Source: Paraburkholderia acidicola
GTDB lineage: Bacteria; Pseudomonadota; Gammaproteobacteria; Burkholderiales; Burkholderiaceae
NCBI RefSeq assembly: GCF_002362315.1
Contig: NZ_MTZV01000006.1
Span: 2,728,001 to 2,792,000 of the forward strand
Reading direction: 5' to 3'
Length of the DNA stretch: 64,000 bases
Numbering within the stretch: position 1 is the stretch's first letter; the number at the start of each line of letters is the position of its first letter. The notes beneath the pieces were generated by a model. It saw only the letters and a list, made by a program, of their open reading frames with translations, made no database searches and had not been told where the DNA came from. A program made the translations under genes and the position numbers. This document shows, piece by piece, positions 23,479 through 32,149 of the stretch.

Positions 23479-23575
23479 GATGTGGGTTCCGATGAGCGAT
23501 ATCGAGCGATCATTTTGCGTCGTCGAGACAGCACACGGCAGTGGCGTAATCGACAATCTCCGGTAACATCGCGCC

Positions 23576-24538
23576 ATGGACCGTCACCTCGTCGTTGCCC
23601 TTGTCTACGATCGGCTTTGCACATTCGAATTCGGATGCGTGACCGAACTGTTCGCGCTGGAGCGCCCGGAACTCGATGTCGAGTGGTACCGGTTCGCGGT
23701 CTGCGCGAGCGAACCCGGTCCGATTCGCGCGGCCGGCGGTATCACCGTAGCGGCGCCCTATACGCTGCGCATGCTCGAGCGTGCCGCGACGATCGTCGTA
23801 CCGGGCTGGCGAGATCCCGACGAAACGCCACCCGAGCCGCTGCTGCGCAAGATCCGCGCGGCGTATCGGCGCGGCGCACGGCTCTGCTCGATCTGCTCCG
23901 GCGTGTTCGTGCTTGCAGCCGCGGGTGTGCTCGACGGCAAGACGGTCACGACGCACTGGCGCTACGCGGATAAGTTGCAAAAACGCTACCCGCAACTGAA
24001 CGTGAAACCCGATGCGCTGTACGTCGACGAAGGGCAGGTGATTACATCGGCGGGATCGGCGGCGGGGATCGACATGCTGTTGCATCTCGTGCGCAGCGAC
24101 TATGGCAGCGCAATCGCGAATCGCGTCGCCCAGCGTCTGGTCGTGCCGCCGCATCGCGAGGGCGGGCAGGCGCAGTTCCTGCCGCGGCCGTTACCCGCCG
24201 ACGACAGCGGGCGCCTCGCCAAACTGATGGACTGGGTTCGCGTGAATCCGGCGTTGCCGCATACGCTGCGTTCGCTGGCGGAGCGCGCGGCGATGAGTCC
24301 GCGCACGTTGCAACGCCAGTTTCGCGACGCTACCGGCATGGCGCCGTATGAATGGCTGCTGCGCGAGCGGGTGGCGATTGCGCGCGAGTTGCTCGAAGCG
24401 CAGACACGTCTGCCGATGGCGCGGATTGCCGAGCGGGCGGGCTTCGGTTCGGAGGAGTCGTTGCGGCGGCATTTCCGTCGCATCGCGTTGACGAGTCCTG
24501 GCGCCTATCGTCGCAAGTTCGGTGACGGTGCAGCGTAA
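23576..24538 (+). CDS. ftrA: GlxA/FtrA-type AraC family transcriptional regulator
   Basis: A 320-residue protein with an N-terminal DJ-1/PfpI (class I GATase-like) domain: VVALVYDRLCTFEFGCVTEL, then RLCSICSGVFVLAAAGVLDG (CSG nucleophile elbow) and GSAAGIDMLLHLV. It ends with an AraC HTH domain: LAERAAMSPRTLQRQFRDA, GMAPYEWLLRERVAIARELL and IAERAGFGSEESLRRHFRR. This is the layout and size of FtrA. It is divergent from the rhodanese gene and may activate it. A bidirectional terminator at 24579-24604 closes the transcript against the convergent peptidase gene. Confidence 0.88.
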   Translation: MDRHLVVALVYDRLCTFEFGCVTELFALERPELDVEWYRFAVCASEPGPIRAAGGITVAAPYTLRMLERAATIVVPGWRDPDETPPEPLLRKIRAAYRRGARLCSICSGVFVLAAAGVLDGKTVTTHWRYADKLQKRYPQLNVKPDALYVDEGQVITSAGSAAGIDMLLHLVRSDYGSAIANRVAQRLVVPPHREGGQAQFLPRPLPADDSGRLAKLMDWVRVNPALPHTLRSLAERAAMSPRTLQRQFRDATGMAPYEWLLRERVAIARELLEAQTRLPMARIAERAGFGSEESLRRHFRRIALTSPGAYRRKFGDGAA

Positions 24539-24578
24539 GCGCTGGTGCGCGGAAAGCGGCGAGGTCGTTCATAAAACA

Positions 24579-24604
24579 GAACACCCCTTCGAAAAGGGGT
24601 GTTC
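24579..24604. terminator. Bidirectional terminator between convergent genes
   Basis: A perfect 11-bp stem (GAACACCCCTT 24579-24589 / AAGGGGTGTTC 24594-24604) with a 4-nt loop lies between ftrA (plus) and the S53 peptidase (minus). On the minus strand it is followed by TGTTTTAT; on the plus strand the tail is not T-rich, so it serves mainly the peptidase gene. Confidence 0.75.
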
Positions 24605-24683
24605 GAGACGGCAGTGCATCAGCGGCACCCGGCTGTTCAAGCCTTACGGAGCGAACAGCGAACAGCAGGCGCCGTGTTGCGGC

Positions 24684-26639
24684 TTACTGGCTATACGACG
24701 CGCTCAGCTTGCCGAAATCCAGGCTGCCGAAGCCGGTGGTGTCATCCCAACCGGCCTTGGCGGTATAGCCTTTGCCACCGTAGCCGTTGTTGCCCGAGGT
24801 CACGTCGTGGATCGACGTCTTGGTGGTCGGGAACGTCTGATAGAAACCAGACGTCGGCAGGCTCAGGCTGTTGTTGTGTGCCGATTCCACCCGCGCCCAG
24901 CCACCGACGAAAATCGGTGACGCGAGGCTCGTACCGCCCACCTGCTGTCCCGCCTGGCCATCGATGACGATCAGCGCGCCCGTCGCGGAAGCCGCATCGA
25001 AAGCAACGTCCGGCAAGACCCGTTTGGTCACCGACGAACCCAGTGCCGTGGTCTGCCAGCTCGGCGCCGTTTCGTACTGGCTTACGCCGCCGCCCGTGGC
25101 CCAGATGCGCACGGAATCGTCGACCGGATTGCCGCTGGAGTCGACGTCGGCATACGCGGTGCCTTCGTTCCACACCGTTTCTCCGGCCCACGTTGTCGTG
25201 TTGGTCGTCGACAGGGTGGTGCCGCCCACGGCCACGACATAAGGCGAGCTGGCCGGCGACGAGACGCTGTACTGCGACAGGTTGATCGTCGTCTGGACGC
25301 CGCTGCCGTCGTTCGTGCCGATATAGCCGGGCGCGCCTTGCGGCGAAGTGGACCACTGATACACGCCCGCGTCTCCCGAGGACACCGAGAAGATCTGGCC
25401 TTGTGCCACGGCCTGCTGGAAGACCGAGTCGTCGGCCTGCAGCGAGCCGTCCGAATTCGCCGATGCTTCGTCGAGTCCGAGCGACACGTTGATGACCTTC
25501 GCTACGTCGTCCGTCACGGCCTTGTTATAGGCCGCCGTCAACGTCGCGTCGGTCAGGCCGCTATCCTGGCTGTCGCCGTTGACTGCTGCGTAGAAGATCA
25601 GTTGCTGCACGCCACCGGACGTCCCAATGATGTCCTGGCTATCCAGATCCCATTCGGCCGGGTCGCCATCGTCGGCGAGCGTGCCCTGACCGCCCGCAAC
25701 CGTCGAGGTATTGACGGTCGGCAGTCCGGCGTTCTGCGTGAAGGTGTTCAGATCCGAGATGGTCTGGGTCATGTCACCCCAGGTGATGATGCCCACCGTC
25801 GTGTTGCTCGCGGCCGGCAAGCTGGCTGCGTCGTAGATCGTCGCGAAGTCGGTCGGCTGGTGAGCGACCTTCGATACGGCTGCGGCGTTCGGTTTTACGG
25901 CGTTCGCGGCGAGCGCAGCGCTGCCAGGCAGCACGCGGTGGATCGTCTTGTGCGGAACGACGGCGTTCTGCAAGCCAAGCACGGCGTCGACGGTCGAGCC
26001 CAGCGACGCCGGAATCAGCGCTGCCGAGTCGTTGGCGTAGACCTGTTTGCCGCGATAGTTAAAGCGCTTCAGGCTCGCGTGAAAACCGCTCTGCGCGTTA
26101 TTGGCATTACCTTCGGCAGAAACCAGCTTGTTGTTCGCCGATACCTGGATGTTGCTAAAACCGTTTGCCCGCAGATGCTCGACCACGGCTTGAACCTGGG
26201 CATCGGTGGGCGCGAAGCGGGCTTTGAACTGGGCCGGCTTCAGATATTGACGGTAATTCGGGCTACCCGGCTGCGCGAGTTCACGCAGGAAAGCGTCGAG
26301 TTGATCCTGATTGCGGTTCTTCAGGACCACGGTGACATGCAGGGGCTGGCTCAATTCGAGAGGCGTAACAAGGGTATTGACGACTCCGGTGGCAGCGCTG
26401 GCGCCGAGCGTAAAGGCGCCCGTTTTCGTCGCGGTGCTCTGGGCTTCGGACTGCGTAGCCGTATTGGCGGATGGCGCCGCGGCCTGCAGGAAAGCGCCGG
26501 TCCGGGTTGCGACCCAGTTATTTGAAGTATTCACGGCCTGCGCGCTCAGGGGTATTAGCGTCGCAGCGATAGCCAACGGTAGGAGTGCTTTGGTAAAGCC
26601 CTTTGAAAACGTACTGTTGACGTGCGTAACCTTCTTCAT
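24684..26639 (-). CDS. Secreted S53 family peptidase (sedolisin/pseudomonalisin type) with propeptide
   Basis: The 651-residue preproprotein has a Sec signal (residues 13-35, ending LSAQA), a pro-kumamolisin activation domain (about 70-255, QPLHVTVVLKNRNQDQLDAF) and a serine-carboxyl catalytic domain. Catalytic residues fit the family: Glu329 and Asp333 in AEWDLDSQD, the oxyanion Asp423 in SVSSGDAGVYQ, and nucleophile Ser571 in GGTSLASPIFVGG. The C-terminal Ca site is visible as GWDDTTGFGSLDF. Such enzymes are acid-active endopeptidases released outside the cell after self-cleavage. The start at 26639 (MKKVTHVNS) gives a proper signal peptide; a longer frame to 26747 is less likely. It is monocistronic, with a terminator at 24579-24604. 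Confidence 0.93.
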   Translation of the reverse strand: MKKVTHVNSTFSKGFTKALLPLAIAATLIPLSAQAVNTSNNWVATRTGAFLQAAAPSANTATQSEAQSTATKTGAFTLGASAATGVVNTLVTPLELSQPLHVTVVLKNRNQDQLDAFLRELAQPGSPNYRQYLKPAQFKARFAPTDAQVQAVVEHLRANGFSNIQVSANNKLVSAEGNANNAQSGFHASLKRFNYRGKQVYANDSAALIPASLGSTVDAVLGLQNAVVPHKTIHRVLPGSAALAANAVKPNAAAVSKVAHQPTDFATIYDAASLPAASNTTVGIITWGDMTQTISDLNTFTQNAGLPTVNTSTVAGGQGTLADDGDPAEWDLDSQDIIGTSGGVQQLIFYAAVNGDSQDSGLTDATLTAAYNKAVTDDVAKVINVSLGLDEASANSDGSLQADDSVFQQAVAQGQIFSVSSGDAGVYQWSTSPQGAPGYIGTNDGSGVQTTINLSQYSVSSPASSPYVVAVGGTTLSTTNTTTWAGETVWNEGTAYADVDSSGNPVDDSVRIWATGGGVSQYETAPSWQTTALGSSVTKRVLPDVAFDAASATGALIVIDGQAGQQVGGTSLASPIFVGGWARVESAHNNSLSLPTSGFYQTFPTTKTSIHDVTSGNNGYGGKGYTAKAGWDDTTGFGSLDFGKLSASYSQ

Positions 26640-27584
26640 TGGTAAGCTCCAGAATAGTGACGACGAACCGATGCGGTTATATACGGATATTATGAATCGA
26701 CCCGGATAACTGTCATTGGAAGCATTGAATTTCCACGCGTAACTCATGAAGACACTGGGTGTATTTAGGGTGACATTGATCGTCTCCGTAGTAGGAAATA
26801 TGAAATTCAGATAATCTCGTCAGCGCGATGTGAAGACATAATGACGTGCTGATCCATCCGCGAGTCGAAGCGGATTATTTGAATCTTTACGATGCGTGTC
26901 ATGCTGGCGGGATATTTCTCATCAGCAGATCAACTTCGAGATTGGGATCAACTCATGTCTGGTGTCGTCTCCGAACGGACTACAAGCTGGGCAACGGCCC
27001 ATCGATCGTGATCTCCTGCATATCGGGAAATCACATTTACATAGCCGGAAATAATATTAAAGATATTGATGAAGCGGCTTTATATCGTCAAACTTCAGGT
27101 AAATATCAAGCGCCAGCGAGTTATCGCGACCCTCGCCGGGATGAAGGTATTCGGTGAATATAAAAGCTTTGCCAGGTAATGCTGGTCCGACAGCAATGCG
27201 CATTGCATTATCTGCGGGAAAACCCCATCGGAAAATACGGCGACTGATCAAGAGAGATGATCGGTGGGAAATTGGGTGATCAAAAGATATAAGGCAGATA
27301 ACCTAGTGTCAAACTTTTTTTGATGGAATTTGAAGTTTTTTGAAAAATCGAAAGATTCGATTATGTAATAATAAGAAAGCGCAAAGTAAATTATGCTGGA
27401 TCGTTATAACTACTGGTGAAATGGAAATCGTGGAAAATGGATTGCGCCTATCTCCTGATCTACTGAAGAGTGGATCAGGATTGCTCAGATAGTCCTGTCA
27501 GCTGCCCATGCGACGTCAAGTAAAGCGTTTGTAAGGGATGGCACGACAGAATGAGCCTAGTACTTCCGGAGGAGCCAGCGAGTC
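26640..27584. other. AT-rich intergenic region without a recognisable gene
   Basis: About 945 bases with clearly lower GC than the flanks, especially 26780-27480. A 103-codon plus-strand frame at 26846-27157 has no ribosome site and no family resemblance. One 8-bp inverted repeat (TCCTGATC 27453-27460 / GATCAGGA 27473-27480) lacks a T-tract. The left end must hold the peptidase promoter. The composition suggests decayed foreign DNA next to the toxin-antitoxin pair. Confidence 0.45.
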
Positions 27585-27632
27585 TTGCAAGTAGTTCATC
27601 GTTTGCTATAATGTATATACATCGATGTATAT
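27585..27632 (+). promoter_or_regulatory. Promoter and palindromic operator of the toxin-antitoxin operon
   Basis: TTGCAA (27585-27590) and a consensus TATAAT (27607-27612) with a 16-base spacer form a strong promoter. Two bases downstream lies a perfect 18-bp palindrome, ATATACATCGATGTATAT (27615-27632), which would cover the start point. This is the arrangement expected for autorepression by the antitoxin-toxin complex. Confidence 0.75.
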
Positions 27633-27646
27633 CAAGGATGGGCTCG

Positions 27647-27892
27647 ATGGACCTGCAAATCGCAAAATGGGGCAACAGCCTCGCGTTGCGCATTCCTGCC
27701 GACTACGTGCGCCGGCTTGGAATCAAGGAAGGCGACCACGTGCAGGCAGACCTGACCGCTGATGGCGGTATCAGCATTCGTGCCGCGAAGTGGGACCGCG
27801 CCGCGTTCGCCCAGGAACTGAAAAAGACGCGCGACGCCATGCCGATGACGGAGTCCGTCATCGAAGAACTGCGACGCGGAGCGCGCTATTGA
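27647..27892 (+). CDS. vapB: AbrB/MazE-type antitoxin (VapB-like)
   Basis: The 81-residue protein begins MDLQIAKWGNSLALRIPADY, the swapped-hairpin AbrB/MazE DNA-binding fold (KWGNS-ALRIP), then LGIKEGDHVQADL. The C-terminal half (FAQELKKTRDAMPMTESVIE) is the expected toxin-neutralising tail. ATG 27647 is chosen because AAGGA at 27634-27638 is at proper distance; the ATG at 27638 is too close. It binds its own promoter palindrome (27615-27632) by inference. The stop overlaps the toxin start by one base, giving coupled expression. Confidence 0.85.
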   Translation: MDLQIAKWGNSLALRIPADYVRRLGIKEGDHVQADLTADGGISIRAAKWDRAAFAQELKKTRDAMPMTESVIEELRRGARY

Positions 27893-28314
27893 TGGTGTAT
27901 GTCGACACGAGTGTGCTGGTGACGCTGTGCGTGAACGAGCCGATGAGCGCCGCGGTTGAGCGGTGGTACCGGACGTGTACCGAAGAACTGACCTCGGCGG
28001 CCTGGTGCGTGACCGAATTCGCCAGTGCCCTTGGCATCAAGCAACGGACAGCGCAAATATCTGCTGTGCAAGGCGCCTCGGCATGGCAGGCGTTCGAACG
28101 TCTTTGCGCCGGGGATTTGCGGCTGTTGCCGGTAGAACCGTCCACTTTTCATCGCGCGGCGGCGCTGACTCTCGACGTATCAACGGGACTTCGCGCGGGC
28201 GATGCGCTGCACCTTGCCTCTGCGCTGGATGCAAGGGTCGGGGCTATCGCGACGCTTGATGACGTCCTGGCCCGCAACGCGAAACAAGTGAAGATCAAGC
28301 CGCTCGAGTTTTGA
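27892..28314 (+). CDS. vapC: PIN-domain ribonuclease toxin (VapC-like)
   Basis: The 140-residue protein opens MVYVDTSVLVTLCVNEP, with the first acidic residue of the PIN active site in YVDTS. Further acidic residues fit the family: Glu in WCVTEFASALG, Asp in RAGDALHLASAL and Asp in IATLDDVLARNA. VapC toxins cleave tRNA or rRNA and stop translation until VapB is degraded and replaced. The start overlaps the antitoxin stop (TGATG). Length is typical (130-140). Confidence 0.88.
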   Translation: MVYVDTSVLVTLCVNEPMSAAVERWYRTCTEELTSAAWCVTEFASALGIKQRTAQISAVQGASAWQAFERLCAGDLRLLPVEPSTFHRAAALTLDVSTGLRAGDALHLASALDARVGAIATLDDVLARNAKQVKIKPLEF

Positions 28315-28356
28315 ACACAGCTCGACGGGGGCCGATATGAATTCGCGGAATGCCCA

Positions 28357-29685
28357 CTACGCCACCGAACCCACCGCACGAAACCGCGTCTCCGGCATCC
28401 CCAGATACACCACCAGCGATATACCCGCCCACACCGTCACATACCAGTAGAACCACGCTTCGTGGCCGTCCGCCTTGAAGCGCAGCGCGACGAACTCTGT
28501 CGTGCCGCCCAGTATCGCAGTCGTCAGTGCATACGGCAGCCCGACCGCCAGCGCGCGGATGCGAACTGGAAACAGTTCGGTTTTCGCGAGCATATGGACG
28601 GAAGTGAAGCCGCTCAGCATCACGAGGCCCGCGAACGACAGCAGGAACGCAGTCGTCGCGCTATGCGTATGGCTCATCGCATTGAAGAGCGGCACCGAAA
28701 ACAGCGTGCAGCAGACACCGAAGCAGATCAGCACCGGCCGCCGGCCGACGACGTCCGATGCAAGACCGAACAGCGGTTGCAGCGGCATATAGAGCAGCAG
28801 CGCTCCCGCCGATACGAACGTGGCCGTCTCCTTGCCGAGCCCCACGGTATTCACGAGAAACTTCTGCATGTACACCGTGTAGGTATAGAACGCGACGGTT
28901 CCGCCGACCGTGATGCCCAACGCGAGCAGGATCTGCCGCCAGTGCATCAGCATTTCGCGCGCAACCGATGGACCGGCTTGCTGCGCGCTGTGCGTGAACG
29001 CTTCGGTTTCAGCCACGTTGCGGCGCATATAGAGCGCAAACAGCGCGAGCGCGCCACCGACGACGAACGGAATACGCCACCCCCAGCGCTCGATCTGCGC
29101 AGCAGTGAGCAGCACATGCTGCATCAGCAGCATCAAGCCGAGCGCGAGCAACTGGCCCGCTACGACGCTGACCTGCAGAAAGCCGAGGTAGAAGCCGCGC
29201 CGGTTCGCCGGCGCGATCTCGCTCAGATAGGTCGCGCTGGTGCCGTATTCGCCGCCCATGCTGAGCCCCTGCAACAGGCGCGCGGCGATCAGCATCAGTG
29301 GCGCGAACACGCCGATGGTTGCGTAGCCGGGCGTGATCGCGATCATCAGCGAGCCGATGCACATCGCCATCACCGAGCCTGTCAGCGCCGATTTGCGGCC
29401 GCGCCGGTCGGCGTACAGCCCGATCAGCCAGCTACCCAGCGGCCGCGCGATGTAGCCGACCGCGGCGATGGCGGCGGTGTTCATCAGTTGCACGGTGGGT
29501 TTGTCGCTGGGGAAAAACGCGGGGGCGAAATAGATCGAGAAGATGCTGTACGCGAGAAAGTCGTACCACTCGATCAGATTGCCGGCAAGCCCACCGACGA
29601 TCGAGCGGATTCGAACCGGCGTAGCGGTCGATCCGATGGTTGATCCGACAGTCGGCGCGATTGCCTCAGCGAGCGCTTTAGCCAT
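28357..29685 (-). CDS. MFS transporter, metabolite:H+ symporter (KgtP-like)
   Basis: A 442-residue, 12-helix major facilitator protein. GNLIEWYDFLAYSIFSIYFA near the first helix and the loop GLYADRRGRKSALTGSV are the marks of the metabolite:H+ symporter group (alpha-ketoglutarate, proline/betaine, citrate carriers); LQGLSMGGEYGTSATYLSEI is a second family block. The substrate is probably a carboxylate. It follows the amidohydrolase gene with a gap of 77 bases on the same strand. Together with the second MFS at 30712-32004 it forms a likely catabolic operon transcribed from 32004. Confidence 0.85.
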   Translation of the reverse strand: MAKALAEAIAPTVGSTIGSTATPVRIRSIVGGLAGNLIEWYDFLAYSIFSIYFAPAFFPSDKPTVQLMNTAAIAAVGYIARPLGSWLIGLYADRRGRKSALTGSVMAMCIGSLMIAITPGYATIGVFAPLMLIAARLLQGLSMGGEYGTSATYLSEIAPANRRGFYLGFLQVSVVAGQLLALGLMLLMQHVLLTAAQIERWGWRIPFVVGGALALFALYMRRNVAETEAFTHSAQQAGPSVAREMLMHWRQILLALGITVGGTVAFYTYTVYMQKFLVNTVGLGKETATFVSAGALLLYMPLQPLFGLASDVVGRRPVLICFGVCCTLFSVPLFNAMSHTHSATTAFLLSFAGLVMLSGFTSVHMLAKTELFPVRIRALAVGLPYALTTAILGGTTEFVALRFKADGHEAWFYWYVTVWAGISLVVYLGMPETRFRAVGSVA

Positions 29686-29762
29686 GAGCGTGTCTCCTTG
29701 ATTTGTTATGTCGCACAGTCAGCCTTTGCGTTGCTGCGCATCGTTCCTCTACTGCTGGACCG

Positions 29763-30689
29763 CTAGTCGAAACGAAACAGCTGGCGCGCCGAATCGATAA
29801 GGATCGTTTCGCGTGCTTCGCGCTCGGGTACCCACTGCGCGAGCGCGGCCCAGGTGGCGTCGTAATCGACGAGATGCTGGTGCTGCGTATGCGGCCAGTC
29901 GCTGCCCCAGACAAGCCGTGCCGGCGTGAAATGTTCGAGCAGCAGCGCCGCGATCCGCTGTCCGTGCTGTGTACCATCGGTGCCGACGGCACTGCGATAG
30001 GCTGCGGACAGTTTGACCCACACGCGCCCGCTGGACGCAGTGCCGAGCAGGAAGCGCAAGCCCGGATCATCGACGGCAACGAGCGGATCGGGGCGGCCGA
30101 AATGATCGACGACCACGGTGCAGTCCGCGTCGAGCAATGCATCGACAATCTGCGGCAGGTCCGCCGCTTCGCGATGCACCTCGACATGCCAGCCAAGCGC
30201 GTTGATCCGTTCGAACAGCAAGCGCCAGTGCGGTTCGCGCAGATCGGGCAGCGGCAGGCCGAGCAGATTCAGCCGCATACCGACTACACCGGCACGCGCG
30301 AGCGTCGCGAGTTGCTCAGGATCGATCGCGGGATCGACCACAACGACACCGCGAAAGCGCCGCGGATAGCGTCGCAGCACGTCGAGCAGAAAGCGGTTGT
30401 CGGTGCCGAGAAAACTCGGCTGCACGAGCACGGCGTGCGAGATGCGGTTCGCGCATAGATGGGCGACGTAGTCATCGAGCGTTGCATCGTAGTCGGGCGC
30501 GTGTCGGCGTTGCGGTGCGAGCGGCAGGCCGCGCACGAATACGTGGGCGTGCGTATCGACTGCAGTGATGCAGGCCGGGTCCGCGCGATACCAGTGAGCC
30601 ACAGCGGCAGCGACTGCGTCGGCGGTATCGACTGCCATGTCGTCAGCGTGGGCAACGTCAAACGCGGGAAGAAGAGGGCTCTGGGTCAT
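29763..30689 (-). CDS. Amidohydrolase family protein, 2-pyrone-4,6-dicarboxylate lactonase-like
   Basis: The 308-residue product shows the amidohydrolase-2 metal site DTHAHVFVRGLPLAP near residue 46, VGMRLNLLGLPLPDL, GWHVEVHREAADLPQ, CTVVVDHFGRPDP and the final LVWGSDWPHTQHQ with the catalytic Asp. This order matches the LigI/TIM-barrel hydrolase group, which opens 2-pyrone dicarboxylate in protocatechuate catabolism, though related enzymes hydrolyse other lactones. It lies between two MFS carriers, so it likely acts on an imported acid or lactone. The start at 30689 (MTQSPLL) is preferred to the longer frame at 30746. Confidence 0.82.
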   Translation of the reverse strand: MTQSPLLPAFDVAHADDMAVDTADAVAAAVAHWYRADPACITAVDTHAHVFVRGLPLAPQRRHAPDYDATLDDYVAHLCANRISHAVLVQPSFLGTDNRFLLDVLRRYPRRFRGVVVVDPAIDPEQLATLARAGVVGMRLNLLGLPLPDLREPHWRLLFERINALGWHVEVHREAADLPQIVDALLDADCTVVVDHFGRPDPLVAVDDPGLRFLLGTASSGRVWVKLSAAYRSAVGTDGTQHGQRIAALLLEHFTPARLVWGSDWPHTQHQHLVDYDATWAALAQWVPEREARETILIDSARQLFRFD

Positions 30690-30711
30690 TGCGTGGAAGA
30701 GAGATCGAAGA

Positions 30712-32004
30712 TCACACGCGCCGCACAACCGGCGCAGCGGATGCATTCGATGCCGTAGAAGCAGCGGAACCCGCAGATTCCACCGCGGCGAGCTTGCGCC
30801 CCTTCGTTTCGGGCAGCATCAGCGCCGCGACTACGACGAGCCCGTAGGCGATACCTGCATCGATACCGAGCGCCGAACCGAGTGGCATCGAGTTACCCAT
30901 GTGTCCGACCAGCACCGGAAATCCCGCCGACACGATGCGTCCGAAGTTGTAGCAGAAGCCGACACCGGTACCGCGGATTCCCTGCGGATAGAGTTCGTTG
31001 AAGAGCGCACCGAGTGTCGCCGGAATGCCTGCTGCGAAGAGACCGAGAGGGAAGCTCAGGATCAGCATCGCGGTGTTGCCCATCGGCAGGAAGGTGTACA
31101 GGTTCACCGTGGCCGCGCAGCACACGGCGAACAGGATCACGTTCCTGCGTCGACCGATGCGGTCCTGTAGCCACGCACTGACAAAGCATCCCGCGATGAA
31201 CGCCGTGATCATGACCGCCAGATACGCGCCGGTGCCGAGTACCGACAGATGCCGTTCGGTCTTCAGATACGTCGGCAGCCAGGTCGTGATCGCGTGATAG
31301 CCGCCGTGCGCACCGACACCGATCAACGCGCCGACGATCGTCGTGCGGATCACCGAGCGGTCGAAGATGTGCGTCGCGGTCGCACGGGCTTGCTCCGGAT
31401 TGTGCGTTAAGGGTGCGCGTGGCGGCTCCTTGATCGAGCGGCGCACATACAGCACCAGCAGTGCAGGCACAGCACCGATCGCGAACAACACGCGCCACGC
31501 CCACTCCGGCGATATCCACGTGAACGTGACCGTGTACAGCAACACGGCGCCCGCCCAGCCGAAGCCCCAGGCGCTCTGCACGATACCCATCGCCTTGCCG
31601 CGATGCTGGGCGCGGATCGTCTCGCTAAGCAGCACCGCGCCGGCTGTCCACTCGCCGCCAAAACCGAGCCCCTGCAGCGCCTTGAGCACCAGTAGCTGTT
31701 CGAAGTTCTGCGCGAAAGCACTGAGAAACGTGAACAGCGAAAACCAGATGACGGTGATCTGCAACGCGCGCACGCGTCCATAGCGGTCGGAAAGCCAGCC
31801 CGCAAGCAATCCACCGAGCGCGCCAGCCACCAGCGTCGCCCCGCCGATCAACCCCGCCTGACCCTTGCCGATCCCCCAGGTGACGAGCAGCGTCGGAATC
31901 ACGAGGCTAAACAGCTGGGTGTCGACACCATCGAGTGCCCAGCCCGCAAAGCAGCCCCACAACGTGCGCTTCTCCGCCGTCGAAATATCCCGATACCAGT
32001 TCAT
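30712..32004 (-). CDS. MFS transporter, aromatic/sugar acid:H+ symporter type
   Basis: A 430-residue, 12-helix MFS carrier opening MNWYRDISTAEKRTLWGCFA. The first-helix Asp block GWALDGVDTQLFSLVIPTLL, the loop GWLSDRYGRVRALQITV, GLGFGGEWTAGAVLLSE and GAHGGYHAITTWLPTYLK are typical of the sialate/aromatic acid:H+ symporters. It is the first gene of a minus-strand operon with the amidohydrolase and the KgtP-like carrier, divergent from the LysR gene at 32150. A catabolic function for an acid is likely; the substrate is not determinable. Confidence 0.85.
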   Translation of the reverse strand: MNWYRDISTAEKRTLWGCFAGWALDGVDTQLFSLVIPTLLVTWGIGKGQAGLIGGATLVAGALGGLLAGWLSDRYGRVRALQITVIWFSLFTFLSAFAQNFEQLLVLKALQGLGFGGEWTAGAVLLSETIRAQHRGKAMGIVQSAWGFGWAGAVLLYTVTFTWISPEWAWRVLFAIGAVPALLVLYVRRSIKEPPRAPLTHNPEQARATATHIFDRSVIRTTIVGALIGVGAHGGYHAITTWLPTYLKTERHLSVLGTGAYLAVMITAFIAGCFVSAWLQDRIGRRRNVILFAVCCAATVNLYTFLPMGNTAMLILSFPLGLFAAGIPATLGALFNELYPQGIRGTGVGFCYNFGRIVSAGFPVLVGHMGNSMPLGSALGIDAGIAYGLVVVAALMLPETKGRKLAAVESAGSAASTASNASAAPVVRRV

Positions 32005-32149
32005 CCTGTCTCCGTGCCTTCCTGGTTATCGGTTCGCGCTGTGAGCGAACCGCGGCGACTCCGCCTTGTCTCCGCATTCTAGGGACGCACGGGATAGCGT
32101 TGTATTATGGGAAAGATCATTTTTCATATGTCTTTCGTATATCGAGAAC

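Noticed and set aside
26846..27157. 103-codon frame in the AT-rich region
   Set aside because: No ribosome site, no family likeness and no coding-type codon bias.
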